A stretch of DNA of 64,000 nt from Citrus sinensis (GCF_022201045.2 NC_068561.1:15649001-15713000), one strand, 5' to 3'. Positions 22,041-33,960 are shown, counted from the first letter of the stretch. Notes: a model not told the origin generated them from the letters alone. Translations and numbers: made by a program.

Positions 22041-23690
22041 CTACATGTCATGAACTTCCTCTTCTTCATCCTCATAATAATCCTCTTCAGCTGTAGCATC
22101 TTGGTACTGCTGATACTCAGAAACCAAATCATTCATATTGCTCTCTGCCTCAGTGAACTCCATCTCATCCATACCTTCGCCGGTGTACCAATGAAGGAAA
22201 GCCTTCCTCCTAAACATAGCTGTGAACTGCTCGCTCACACGCCTGAACATCTCCTGAATTGAGGTCGAGTTTCCAATAAATGTTGATGCCATTTTCAGGC
22301 CAGTTGGAGGGATATCACAAACAGTTGATTTCACATTATTGGGAATCCATTCCACAAAGTAAGAAGAGTTCTTGTTCTGCACATTGATCATCTGCTCATC
22401 AACTTCTTTAGTGCTCATTTTGCCCCTAAACATGGCTGAGGCAGTCAAGTAACGACCATGGCGAGGATCAGCTGCACACATCATATTCTTAGCATCCCAC
22501 ATTTGCTGGGTGAGCTCCGGGACAGTCAAAGATCTATATTGCTGAGAGCCACGGGATGTCAAGGGAGCAAATCCCACCATGAAAAAGTGAAGCCTAGGAA
22601 AAGGAATGAGATTAACAGCAAGCTTTCTAAGGTCAGAGTTTAATTGACCAGGGAATCTCAAACAACAGGTAACTCCAGACATTGTAGCAGATATCAAATG
22701 ATTCAGATCACCAACTGCGCCAACAAAAGAGTTTTAAAATTTAGTTACCACTGAAAACCAACTACAAAAATTAAGCAAAAAGACAAATGATGACAATGAA
22801 AGATCCAGCTTACAGCTTGGAGTGCTGAGTTTGAGAGTGCGGAAACAGATGTCGTAAAGGGCTTCATTATCAAGAACCATACACTCATCTGCATTTTCAA
22901 CTAGCTGATGTACAGAGAGAGTAGCGTTGTAAGGCTCAACAACAGTATCAGAGACCTTAGGAGATGGGAAAACTGAGAAAGTAAGCATCATTCTATCCGG
23001 GTATTCCTCTCTTATCTTTGATATCAACAAAGTTCCCATCCCGGAACCTGTCCCTCCTCCCAGAGAATGGCACACCTGAAATCCTGCATTTCATAACCCA
23101 ATTCAATAATCCCCACGTTTCTCGTACCACGCCCAATAGATTTTACGAATTTAACCAACTAAATCACGCAACATAATATAAAACAATAATAACTATTAAT
23201 AAACTTTCAGTACTATGTCCTAAATTTAGATTTTAGACATATCGTAACAAATACTTGAAATTCTTGAAATAAATTTTAAAGGTATAAAGAACAAACCCTG
23301 CAAGCAATCGCAGTTCTCGGCTTCTTTACGAACAACATCAAGCACAGAGTCAATCAGCTCAGCTCCTTCAGTATAATGCCCCTTCGCCCAGTTGTTTCCG
23401 GCGCCGGACTGGCCAAAGACAAAATTGTCGGGCCTAAAAACCTGACCGTACGGACCAGACCTGACGCTATCCATGGTCCCAGGTTCAAGATCCATGAGCA
23501 CGGCCCTAGGCACGTATCTCCCGCAACTTGCCTCGTTGTAATACACATTAATCCTCTCAAGCTGCAAATCGGTATCCCCTTGATACTTTCCGGTCGGGTC
23601 TATACCGTGCTCGGCGCAAACCACTTCCCAGAACTTGGATCCGATTTGGTTCCCGCATTGGCCCCCTTGAATGTGAAGGATTTCACGCAT
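22041..23690 (-). CDS. TUBB: Beta-tubulin (3 exons)
   Basis: Minus-strand exons 23690-23297, 23083-22814 and 22714-22041 join in frame to 445 residues, the normal beta-tubulin length. The N-terminal MREI motif, the tubulin signature GGGTGSG and the GTP-binding N-terminal half are present. The tail is the acidic [15 protein letters not shown] type. Both introns interrupt codons in phase 1 (after CDCLQ and after LSTPS), the usual plant beta-tubulin positions. It pairs with alpha-tubulin to build microtubules in the cytoplasm. No defect is visible. Which isotype it is cannot be decided, because plant beta-tubulins differ mainly in the tail. Confidence 0.97.
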
Positions 23691-23802
23691 TTTCTTCTTT
23701 TGGGGTTTCTTGATTAGCGAGATTTGCAGAGGATATTTTCAGGGGATTCTTCCTTTTTCTTTTTCTTTTTTTAAAGAAGAAAGGGAAATGGGAGAGGCGG
23801 GT

Positions 23803-23810
23803 TATTTATA
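23803..23810 (-). promoter_or_regulatory. TATA box of beta-tubulin gene
   Basis: TATAAATA on the minus strand, about 115 bases upstream of the start codon, followed by a purine/pyrimidine-rich leader. Confidence 0.6.
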
Positions 23811-24128
23811 GAGAGGATTTTAATCTAACGGTTGGATTATTGTGTGGTGATTTCAACGGTGGAGCGGGGATGTGTTCGGGTGGTTTTATTTTGAATCAGT
23901 TATTAACTATGGTTGGTTTCAAATTTCAAATTTAGAGTCCAGCTGGATATAACAAAAAACCAAACCGAAAATTATGGAAATTAATTTAAAGTTGTATTGT
24001 GTTGGCAGATCCTAATGAAGCCACGTACTTAAAGCCACGTTATGTTGTAATGTATTATTGATTTTTTGATTTAATTAGTTGTTCTATCATGACTCCGTGA
24101 CTATGATTGTGAAATTGTCATAACTACG

Positions 24129-24273
24129 TGGGCTTTTTTTTGGGCTGGGCTATGTAATCCAATGGCTTTAAACCCTTTTGTCAAACGGAAGCCCAACCCA
24201 AAGACCGAACTCCCCGGCCAAGCGGATCCTTCCAGAGTTGGGGTTAGGGTTTAGTTTCTCTCTCTTATAAATA
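24129..24273 (+). promoter_or_regulatory. Site II / telo-box / TATA promoter of the snoRNA cluster
   Basis: Three TGGGCT Site II motifs (24129-24134, 24141-24146, 24146-24151), a telo-box (TTAGGGTT at 24244-24251, reverse of AACCCTAA) and TATAAATA at 24266-24273 occur in order. Site II plus telo-box upstream of TATA is the established plant arrangement for ribosomal-protein and snoRNA genes. No protein gene follows; the snoRNAs do, starting about 115 bases after the TATA box. Confidence 0.75.
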
Positions 24274-24389
24274 CAAATAACAAGTCTCCAACGGCACGGC
24301 CGATTAATCGTAGCTCAGCTGTATTTTCTTTTTCGTCCATCTTTAAGACGTGAGCCTTTTTTTTTTTTTTTTAATTTTGTAAAATGGGG

Positions 24390-24482
24390 GCATCGGTGAT
24401 GAGGATGATAAAAATTGTTATCCTTGCACTTTGATTGCTACTGGCGGTGAAGAAAGTAATGGGGAATTTTTCTCTGAGGTGC
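24390..24482 (+). ncRNA. Candidate box C/D snoRNA A
   Basis: Box C GTGATGA (24396-24402) and box D CTGA (24474-24477) are enclosed by a closing stem GCATC/GGTGC with one G-U pair. The length is 93 nt. The segment before box D reads AATGGGGAATTTTTCT, the place where a guide should lie. I could not assign an rRNA target. It lies in the same short transcript region as U14, which supports a polycistronic cluster. Confidence 0.55.
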
Positions 24483-24569
24483 TCTCCTATTTACTTATCT
24501 GCTGCAAGTTCAAATTTTTATATTTTAATCATCAAATTGATTGATTTTGTTTCGTTTTGTTTTGTTTTT

Positions 24570-24654
24570 GGATCAATGATGTTATTATTATACTGCGTTA
24601 TCTATCTGCAACTCCCTAAAAGGAATTGAAGATACTCGTTGTTGGCTGAGATCC
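24570..24654 (+). ncRNA. Candidate box C/D snoRNA B
   Basis: A perfect 5-bp closing stem GGATC/GATCC brackets box C ATGATGT (24576-24582; last base departs from RUGAUGA) and box D CTGA (24646-24649). The length is 85 nt. The guide position before box D reads GATACTCGTTGTTGG; no target was identified. It is placed between snoRNA A and U14. Confidence 0.55.
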
Positions 24655-24762
24655 AAATTTATCAAACTTTTTATGATTTTGTAAATTGGATATAGTTGTG
24701 ATTTTTGGTTGAAAATGAAGAATTCTTTTTGGGGCAAGAAATTTGTTATTTGTAGTTTATGC

Positions 24763-24886
24763 GGTCAATGATGACAACTCTAAAGGCTTGTTTCTCAAAA
24801 CATTCGCAGTGGCCGCCTAAGAGCTTTCGCCTTCGCCGGGCTTGAGAGCTTATGCTGCCTTAATCCTTCCTTGGATGTCTGAGACC
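24763..24886 (+). ncRNA. U14: U14 small nucleolar RNA (box C/D)
   Basis: Closing stem GGTC/GACC (24763-24766 with 24883-24886), box C ATGATGA (24768-24774) and box D CTGA (24879-24882). Domain A, CATTCGCAGT (24801-24810), is complementary to the conserved 5' region of 18S rRNA (ACTGCGAATG). Domain B, CCTTCCTTGGATGT directly before box D, is complementary to 18S ACATCCAAGGAAGG. These two segments in this order define U14, which is needed for 18S processing and guides one 2'-O-methylation. The 124-nt length fits plant U14. No exon structure surrounds it, so it is probably cut from its own polycistronic precursor. Confidence 0.93.
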
Positions 24887-25444
24887 TTAATTTGGCACTA
24901 TTAATCTATTGCTTTTATGTTTTGGGCACTAGAATTTATTAGTTTTATTGACATCGCAGGAATCAGATCTGTAGTTAGAGCTGATTGTACTGGGGATTTT
25001 ATGTGTTAGAAGTTGTTTGTTTTATTGGTTTACTTTCACTTCCCATGTGTTATTTATTTTCCTTTAACATACCCTGTAAAGCTATTCATTTATGTTTTGT
25101 GCAGTGATATTTCCCCACATCTCTGCATTGGGATGCTTCTGGGTAAGTGGCTTTTAGTTGATTATGAATTAATTATGCTTGATCCCATTTGCTAATTGTC
25201 TAGTAATATTTTGTTATGATTATTTCTTTTATATGTTAGTAGTTACTTTATTTCTTGTGTTGTAAGTTTTACTAGATTTTGTGGGTATTACAGGCTTATA
25301 ATAGAAAAGTTCAATTGAGACATAAGATGGATAAGTAAAATAAAATAGTGTTAAAAAGAACACATTTAACAAAATGAAATGTAAATGGTGTTTTCTTTGT
25401 GTTAGGTAATATTCATCTATGTTGTATTTGTGGCACCATATTGG
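24887..25444. other. Downstream of U14, no further gene
   Basis: I looked for more C/D or H/ACA boxes and found no convincing set. A partial host transcript is possible up to about 25200. Confidence 0.45.
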
Positions 25445-25452
25445 AACATGGT

Positions 25453-26525
25453 CACGGATGGCAATTGGGTCGCTCCATATTGGATATCCATCCAATTGAA
25501 TTGGATAATATCCTTTCAAAATTTTTCGAACCTGGATATTTTAAAATTATATCCAGAATAATTATTTTTACCCGATATCCATTTAACCCAACACAAGTTT
25601 AAAAAATTTTAATTTTATAAAATGATAAATAAAAAATGTGATAAGCAAACAATTGTAAAAATACTAAAAGTAAGAAAACACAAAATTGTCCTCAATTAAA
25701 ATATTTATTGTCAAATATACCCTCACAACAAAATTATAGAAAAATATTTAAAGTTTTGAAAATTTAGAAAAATTCACCGTTGACATTGTTTCATCACCAG
25801 AATCATTACTATTCCAATCTGGCAAGCAAAACTTCATCCAATGTTGATATAGCTTACATAAATCTATTGGAAGCGATTAGCAGCAATCACAAAAAGAATA
25901 AAGATACACACGTCGCAAACGTGCGACGGTTGGCCATGTGGTGGCCGTCGCTCTTCTTGATGCGCATCTGCCTCCATCATTTGTTAGTTTCTAAATCAAA
26001 CACCACTTTTAGATAGATCATTGAATTTTTGATTTGTTGGTTTTGGATGTGTCGACTATGAGTGATTCTCTGGCAGCGGCGTTGGAAGAGATGGTGGCAC
26101 CTGCGGCGGAATTATGCGGCAGAATTATGCTGTAATTTTTTTTTAAAATTTTTAAAAAATTCGTTAATTAATTTTTTTATTACAATATTTTTATAAAAAT
26201 AATTTTAATTAGCTTTTAAAATTAATGATTTTAAGAAATAAAAAATAATTATTTTTAATATAAGGCATCATTAATTAACTTTTATTTTATTTATTAACAT
26301 GTGATATTATTTTTTTAAATTTAGAAATACAAATTTAATGTCTTTGGACATTAATGAATATCTATATTTGTGTGGATAAAATCTATATACATATCTAATT
26401 TTTGATATTGGATATGGATATGGACATATCTATGAAATATTGGATATGGACATGGATAAATCCATCATGGATAATAATGGATTTATACGCGGTTGAGCAA
26501 TATCCATGGATATTTGTTATTCCTA
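25453..26525. mobile_element. Non-autonomous hAT-type transposon with near-perfect 8-bp TSD
   Basis: Flanks AACATGGT (25445-25452) and AACATGGA (26526-26533) match at seven of eight positions. The left end CACGGATGGCAATTGGGTCG and the complement of the right end, TAGGAATAACAAATATCCAT, resemble hAT termini. Subterminal TGGATAT/ATATCCA repeats are abundant at both ends. The 1073-bp element lacks transposase. Confidence 0.65.
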
Positions 26526-26609
26526 AACATGGATGCAAGGGAAAACAATCTATGTACATGAAACGAGATTGACAAAATATATGGAAATCAAATTCTTACT
26601 ATTGCGCTC

Positions 26610-27117
26610 TATTATCACTTGAAGCACGGGTTGGGCAATTTTCAAAATTATGGTAATTGCGACTCTGTAGAATCATAAATGTGGTGGTAAACTAACACAA
26701 AAAAGAGAACATTATAATGTACGTGGCTTTATTTAAAGCTTACATTCACGAACAAAGATTGAAAGATAATTTTATTAACAAATGAGAGTTATAAATAAAA
26801 TTAGGAACTACTCTTAAAATATAATAATTCAATACACCTAAATGTATTTTCTTTATATTCAAGGGAATGCTTTCTCTATAATCTTGAAGAGTTCACTTAC
26901 AAATGATCTTAACTCATATAATTTGGGATGCTATTGGAATGAAAAATAAGACTTCTATTTATAGAGAAAATTGTTTACATTATTACACTAATTTTAAACA
27001 ATTTTAACAATTAAATTTGGCAAACCTTAGCAATTTATCTTCAAGTTCAGTGCCTAATTTTGAATGCATGCATGTTTTTTTTTTCATTGCATACACCGAT
27101 CAATTGACTTTTCAACA
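26610..27117 (-). repeat. Copia LTR copy A (minus orientation)
   Basis: The reverse complement starts TGTTGAAAAGTCAATTGATC and carries a CTATAAATAG TATA box and a downstream U5-like segment. It aligns along its length with the LTR copy at 28.5-29.0 kb but in the opposite direction. It lies at the 3' side of the minus-strand reverse-transcriptase remnant, as a 3' LTR should. Confidence 0.6.
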
Positions 27118-27139
27118 ATTTTCTATTTCGGTTAGGATT

Positions 27140-28521
27140 GTCCAAATATGAGTTGAGTATTAATGAATCATTATTTTTAAAGTAATTTTTCATTAAGGAT
27201 CCAAAAAGTTCTCCATCTTGACTTGGATACTATTAAACTCCTCATAAAATCATCTTCCAAACTTTATTTTCCTTTCTGTTTGAAACTTGTAGGATATTGA
27301 TTAAATTTAGATAATGTTTAAACTTGATTGCTGTCATCACCTTAGTCAATATATATGTGATATTCTCTACGGTCTTGATTTTGTTGAAGAAGAATCTTCA
27401 TTTCATCAACAATTTTCCTCACAAAGTGAAATCATACGTTTATATGCTTTGTACGTGTATGATAATCTTAGTTCTATACTAAGTAAATAACACATTGAAT
27501 GTTGCAATACATGCTAACATATTCTTGGACTAATTTCAAGTTTTTAAGCAAGTTTTGTAATCAAATAGCCTCTTTAATAACTTTTGTAATTGCCATGTGC
27601 GCGACCTTTGTGGTCGACAATGCAACTATATACTGTAATGACTTCTAATTGATTGGCGCCCTAGTAAAAGTAAATTCATATTGGATGGTTAAATGTTGTT
27701 TGTTTAAATCACTAGCTTAATCAAGATTAACGTTCCCAATATTGCTTCAACGACAAAAGGAAAGAGAAAATGCTTGGTAGTAGGACAGTAGGAGTTCACC
27801 TTGATCAAGCATATCATCTTGCTTGAGTAGATTTACGGTATTTTGAATGTATTGCAGAGTCCATTTCATAGTTTGCTAATTTTTTTCAACGACAAAAGGA
27901 AAGAGAAAATGCTTGGTAGTAGGACAGTAGGAGTTCACCTTGATCAAGCATATCATCTTGCTTGAGTAGTAAACTAATATTTACAGTATTTTGAATGTAT
28001 TGCAGAGTCCATTTCATAGTTTGCTATTTTTTTTTAAGTGCGTATACTTGTTTGCTATACTATTGCATGTGAAATGTCAAACCTTGTAGACATCATTGTA
28101 TACATCAAGCTATTAATTGCATTTGAATATGGAACTTGCAACATGTATTTTAAGATTGTACGTATACCTGCCTTTTATACTAGCTGCATGTAGAAAACAT
28201 GAAATGAGAAGTGAACAGGTACTTACAGGTTTTGTCGACTTAATCATGCCAAATTATTGTAGTAACTTCCTCAAATATTACTTTTGACTCAAGTTGGCTT
28301 TGTTATAACCTTGATCCCTGCATATCTCCATGTTAAGAAATTTTCTTAGTTTTTCCCTAAATATTTCATCTTAAACTCTTGATTGAGTTGTAACTTAAAC
28401 TTTTCAATCTCATCTTTGCTCTTCAATGTTATTAGAATGTCATTGACATACAAAAGTAAAAATATGAAGAATCTCACTTGTAGCTTGAGAAAATGTATAT
28501 AATGATCAAATTCATTTCTTG
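27140..28521 (-). pseudogene. Copia reverse transcriptase/RNase H remnant
   Basis: The minus strand near 28510-28350 reads VNDILITLKSKDEIEKFK, then EFKMKYLG, the Ty1/copia reverse-transcriptase active-site region (YVDDILI type, with the first Asp replaced by Asn) and its follow-on. Further downstream, stop-ridden sequence with copia-like phrases continues to LTR A. The frame is broken throughout, so no enzyme can be made. Confidence 0.7.
27746..28033. repeat. Tandem duplication, period 139 bp
   Basis: Copy 1 is 27746-27884 and copy 2 is 27885-28033. Sequence is almost identical from 'ttcaacgacaaaagg' to 'catagtttgcta'; copy 2 carries a short insert ('taaactaat'). Near identity implies a recent event inside the dead copia remnant. 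Confidence 0.85.
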
Positions 28522-29036
28522 TGTACTTTTCAATTGGTTGGTGTATGCAATGAAAAAATATATATTCAAATTGAAAAATATGTATGCATTCAAAATTAGG
28601 CATTGAATTTAAAGACAAATTGCTAAGGTTAGACGTCGAATTTAATTGAAAAAATTGCTCGAAGTTGGTGTAATAGTGCAATCAATTTTTTTTCTATAAA
28701 TAGAAGTCTTATTTTTCATTTCAATATCATCGCTAATTGTGAGAGTTTAGAGCATTTATAAGTGAGTTCTTCAAGAGTATAAAAAGAGCATTCCCTTGAG
28801 TGCTATGATGATCCATTTGGGTGTACTGAGTTATTGAATCTTGAGAGTAATTTGCATTTTTATAACTCGCATTTGTTAGTAAAATTAATTTTTAATCTTT
28901 GTCCGTGGATGTAGGCTTTAAGCCGAACCACATAAATTATTGAGTTATCTTTTCTTTACATATGTTTACTATCACATTTATTTTTCTTCAGAAGTCGCAA
29001 TCATCATAACATTGATAATTGTTCAATTCGTTCATC
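28522..29036 (+). repeat. Copia LTR copy B (plus orientation)
   Basis: Starts TGTACTTTTCAATTGG, has CTATAAATAG near 28695 and a U5-type 'tggatgtaggctttaagccg' segment near 28908. It is followed at about 29045 by a degenerate primer-binding site (TGATATTAGAGTGCAGC, compare TGGTATCAGAGC). It therefore acts as the 5' LTR of the plus-strand gag/integrase remnant. Confidence 0.65.
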
Positions 29037-29044
29037 CATAACAA

Positions 29045-30960
29045 ATGATATTAGAGTGCAGCAATTGGTTTAGAATCGATGGTTTGTATCTGGGATATAC
29101 GGTACTATTCACGTATATGGTATTATTCACGAATACGATAGAGTTAATAGTTTGTACTCGGGAGTATTAGGAGCCTGCAGTGTGGTTTTATGAATTAGTG
29201 CGCGTTAGAATTACCTAAGGAGTTTGGATTTTAAGTTGGACTGTTTTGACTCCTTCAATCTTTTATGAAAACTTTTATGGTGTATTATTTATACAAAGAC
29301 ACATAGGCATTGTTTGTTTGGGTTAAATAATTAAAAAAGGATTATAAAGGTGTCTTCGTCGTCTTCGTAAACAAGTACTACTATGAAGAATGCAAAATGT
29401 GAAGTGGGGAAATTGATGATACCAGTAATTTTGGCAGGTAGTAGTGTGAGGTGTTGGATGTTTATGTTTGCAAAAATTAGAGATCGCCCCTAAAGAAAAG
29501 TCTAACAAGAGGGATGACAATGAGTGGATAAACACTAATAGATAGGCTTGTGGTACTATTTGCCTATATCTGACTAAATATTAGAAGTATTATCATGAGG
29601 GAGACATCAGTGAAAAAATTATAGAAGACATTGGAAGAAAAGTTTTGAAAATAAACTTTATATGGAAAAAAAAATCTATCGATTAATGTATGCATTTGGT
29701 ATGCTGATGAATGACAATTTGAACTCATTCATCAAGATATTGCGGATTTTCTAAAGTTAGATGAGAAATTTGTAGACGAGTATAAAATATTATTGCTATT
29801 GAATTCCATTCCTGATGAATATGACCACCTTACCATCATTTTGCTTTAACAGAAAGATAATGTCACATCCGATGTTGCATGCATTGTGTTGTATAACTTT
29901 GAGATTAGAAAAAAAAGGATCACATGGATACAATTGTAGAGGTATTGACAACAAAAGGTATTTCATAAAGCTGCAACCTAGAAAAATGAGCAAGTATAAA
30001 AGGACGTCTGCCAAAGATAAATGTGTTTTTGTTGTGAGAAAGGGTATTGAAAAAAGAATAGTCCTAAGTTACAAAAGGACAATGTTATTTTTTTTTTCAT
30101 GTGTAGCGGAGCATGATAAAGGATTAGATTTTAGTTTGATTGTCATGACATGACGTTGACATGTTACTCATATGAGTGTATTCTAAATTTAGATTGTGCT
30201 TATCATATGTATTCTAACATGGGCTGATTTTCTAATTTCAAAGAGTTAGACGGTGGAGTTGATTTTATAAGCAATAATAATGTTTGTATTCAATGCAATT
30301 GAAAAATCATGACGACTCAATTTAAATCTTAATGGACATTCATTATGTACAAAGCTTTAAGAAAAATCTCATCTCATTTGGAGTTTTAGAATCCAAAAAT
30401 CATTGTAAGTGATGGATTCTTAAAGGTAGTAGCTTGTACACTGACGATGTGAAAAACACAAAAATAAATAACTTGTACTATTTTCAAAGGAGTACAGTTA
30501 TTGGATCAGCATCAATAGGTTTTGGAAAAAGATGTAGATGCAGAAATAATTTTGTTGTCGCATATGTATTTGGAACATGCTAGTGAAAAAAATTTTTGCT
30601 GACTTTGGTGAAGCAAAGCTAATTGAAAAATACAAATTCTTGCAAATTGAAATTTTGTGTGAATATTGTGTTCTGGGAAAGCAAGCAAAGAAAAGGTTTG
30701 ATTTTTGTAATTCACGACATGAAATTTTGGAGTATGTTCATAGTAATAGGTGGGGACCTATCAGAGTGGTTTCTTTGGAAGGCATGCACTATTTTGTTAT
30801 TTTTATTAATGATTATTTAAGAAAAATGTGGGTGTATTTGATAAAGAGTAAGAATAAATTTTTAGGCACATTTCTAAAATGAAAGAAGATGTCGATATTC
30901 AAACTGGTCGAAAAGTTAAAAGTTTAAATAATGGTGGGAAATTATTGAAAGGTCAATTAG
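29045..30960 (+). pseudogene. Copia gag and integrase remnant
   Basis: After the decayed primer site the region carries gag-like pieces (29590-30160), then at 30550-30880 a GAG-pre-integrase and integrase core start: a zinc-binding CEYCVLGKQAKKRFDF, then a HSNRWGP-type motif and VFIND-YLRKMWVY-type strand. The frame is interrupted many times. The reverse transcriptase that should follow on this strand is absent; sequence ends at a third LTR piece instead. Confidence 0.65.
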
Positions 30961-30966
30961 CAGGTG

Positions 30967-31157
30967 CATGCAATGTAAAAAATATATAAAAGAATTATGC
31001 ATTTAAATTGAAAAATATGCATGCATTCGGAATTTGGCACCGAGCCTTAGCAATTTGGATGTAAATTCAACGCTTAATTTTGATCGCATGCATGTTTTTC
31101 AATTTGAATGCATGTTTTTTTTTTCATTGCATGCACTGACCAATTAACTTTTAAACA
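30967..31157. repeat. Copia LTR copy C, partial and folded
   Basis: The right end, read in reverse, begins TGTTTAAAAGTTAATTGGTC and matches the first ~190 bases of LTRs A and B. The left part contains 'attgaaaaatatgcatgc' in the opposite sense, so the piece forms an inverted repeat around 31070. Confidence 0.55.
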
Positions 31158-32510
31158 CTTACCATACATGGATTACAAGAGTGATATACATCAATCTTTC
31201 AAACATATCTTTATTTATATTATTTATAGTATCATATTGAAAAGGAAATAATTAAGTAGATAAAAGGAAGCTTTATTACTATAGAAGAGAATATAAGATT
31301 TCACCCAAAACTCTTATTACAAGGTTGGATACTGGATTTAAGACTATTACTCGATGATCCAGCACACTATTAGGGAGTCCCTTATATAGGCACCAAAGGA
31401 ATCTCTTTTTACTGTTTACATCATTGCATCTTATCTTAATGAAATCTACTTTATGACTCATCACTTCTTTATGTTACATTACACAATACATTTTTATCAC
31501 TAAGGAATCTACTTTATAACTCAACACATGTAACTCCACACACTTGTCACTTATTTACAACTCAACACATGTGACTCCACACACTTGTCACTTATTTATT
31601 AGTAATTATTCATCATTGCTTTCGCTGGCGCGGTTCACTACTTCTTCTGCCTACTTTGAACTGTTATGTGGATCACTCCATGTAGGGTTTTGCTCATATA
31701 TGTAATATTATTCCTATTCACCAAATTTCTTGTCGAATAGTTCTTCATCGTCCATTAGTTCAGGTAGGGAAATATTTGGCGGTGGCTGCACTATTTGTTC
31801 TGGTTGTGGCCACTCGATGTAGTTTAGTTAGTTATCTGTTCTGGTTATTAAGATTTCATTTTTTAAAGATGGATAGCGATGGTGGGCTTCACTGAATTGT
31901 CCCGATTAATAGCCACTCTCTTGTTTTTATTGGATTCTTTAATCAATATTGCACCCTAATAATGATCATTAACATCTATTTGAAGAATGAAGTGTCAATT
32001 GTTAGGTATCTTTAATAGTAGAAATGATTGACACTTTAGCTTTAACTTATTTATTGCCTTTGTTACTTTTGCCGACCACAGTGAAAATCCTTGTTTTTAG
32101 ATGCTTTGAGATCTGACTTGTCAGCTTTGAGAGACCCTGGATGCTGGATATGCTTTGAGATCTTACTCCTTTATTGGATCTACTTTTTAAAGGATAGACA
32201 TATTATTCTACAGCCATATAATGCAGAAAAAATATATGAATTCTTGACAAATTGTCAAACAAAAAGCAGATCCAGCAATTTTTTAGTATTATCAATTATG
32301 TAGCTGATCATATCTAAGATATTTCAAAGCTAACAAGCCAGATCTCAAAGCATCTAAAAAATGGATATTTACTGTGGTCGGCAGAAGAAACAAAGGCAGT
32401 AAATAAGTAAAAACTAAAGTGTCAGTCACTTCCACCATTAAAGATACTTGACAATAAACATCTTATTCTTTAAACATATGCTAGTGATCATTATTAGGGT
32501 GTAATATTGA

Positions 32511-32852
32511 TTGAAAAATCCAATAGAAACAGGAGTCTCTGGCTATAAAACGAGACAATTTAGTGAAGGCAAACACCATTATCCATCATTAAAGAAAGAC
32601 GTCTTAACAGTAATCAAAGGCATCAAAAAGTTCGAATTATTTCTTTCTCTCACACAATTTGTAATTGAAATATATTACAAATATCTCCAAGGACTACTCA
32701 AGAGAAAAAAAGGAGAAATTTTGGATCCTCTAGCATGGTGGTCCAAATCCCTCCCACGATTCAAGTTTGAGCTGAAGCATATTAAAGAGAATCTAATCTA
32801 TGGCAGATTAACTTTCCATACCAATAATAGCTTTCTCAATGGCATCAACTAG
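32511..32852 (+). pseudogene. Pararetroviral RNase H remnant
   Basis: A 113-codon open segment has the layout of a caulimovirus-type RNase H: a GYKTRQFSE-type strand, a YPSLKKDV-type helix, and a late W-W-S...FELKHIKE-type segment. Catalytic spacing appears disturbed, upstream reverse transcriptase is missing and the frame stops soon after, so it is inactive. Confidence 0.55.
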
Positions 32853-33279
32853 TAGAAAACTATCAAAAGGGTGACATATGAAGATAATCTCTTTCATATG
32901 CAACCTCTCAACCTTTATCTCTTGCTTACCACAGAAAATCAAAGATATAATCTTTGAGAAGGTCATTGATCATTGGAACAACCCTAACAATCTAAATAGC
33001 AATGCTTTTCATTAGAGAGCGTGGATGTTAATGAAGATGTAAGAGTTCAGGTATACCATCAGAGGATAAGGATGTCATTGACCATTCGAGTCATTTCCTA
33101 AACAAGACTAGATGCACGAAACAGTGTTCAAGATTTGCCCAATGTTCCATTACATAATAGATGAGAATACCAATTGGGGGCATGCTACATATTTTGGCTT
33201 TGGCTAAATATGTATTTTGTTGCCATATTGTTTAAGTCTAATCTCATCCGCACCAGTCGGTGATACAACAAAGGCAAAT

Positions 33280-33960
33280 GGTTTGATAGAATGTTTGCCC
33301 CAATCTTTGAAGATATTTTTACCCTCAAATTACTCAATGGGTATCATTTGACTTATAGTACTATTGTTATGGTACAATTGAAGGATATTTGGGGAAGAAC
33401 CAAGCCGTCATTCATCCAAGTTATGGAACATGACCACAAAAATTATGAGACTGACTGTATGTGGCATGGTTGTTTTAGAGTTAGGAAAACTTTGGCAGAA
33501 GTTTACGGTACGGAGCCAATGTACAATACTCACAGTCTCATTTCTCCACAGGTCTAATCAACCCCAGATCTATTATCGCTAGGAGATTAAAAATGCTCAT
33601 ATGCATGGAGATAAGGAAACTGAGATTGAAATACGAGAAAGACATCTTGACTGGCTCAACCGACATGGTAGACCACAAGATATTAATCTATGGGAATCTA
33701 CTCGGATAAAATGCTTAAAAGATCATTTTGCGGAACTAGATAATTGGTTAAACTATGACTAGTGGCCACAATTAAACCATATAGTATAGTGACCACGAAA
33801 TATTCCCCTACTTGAAGCAATGAGTGATGAAGAACTATTTGACATGAAATTTAGTGAATGGAAAAAAGATTATATCCAAGGGCGAAACCCTCCATGAATT
33901 TATCCAAATAACAGTTCAGAATAGGTGGAACCAACAATAGGCCGCACCAGCGAAAGTGAT
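33280..33960 (+). pseudogene. Pararetrovirus C-terminal coding remnant
   Basis: Interrupted open segments (33291-33557 and stretches to 33930) lie between RNase H and the leader. The translation is rich in charged and aromatic residues, and I do not recognise a specific domain. Position alone suggests the end of the viral polyprotein. Confidence 0.35.
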
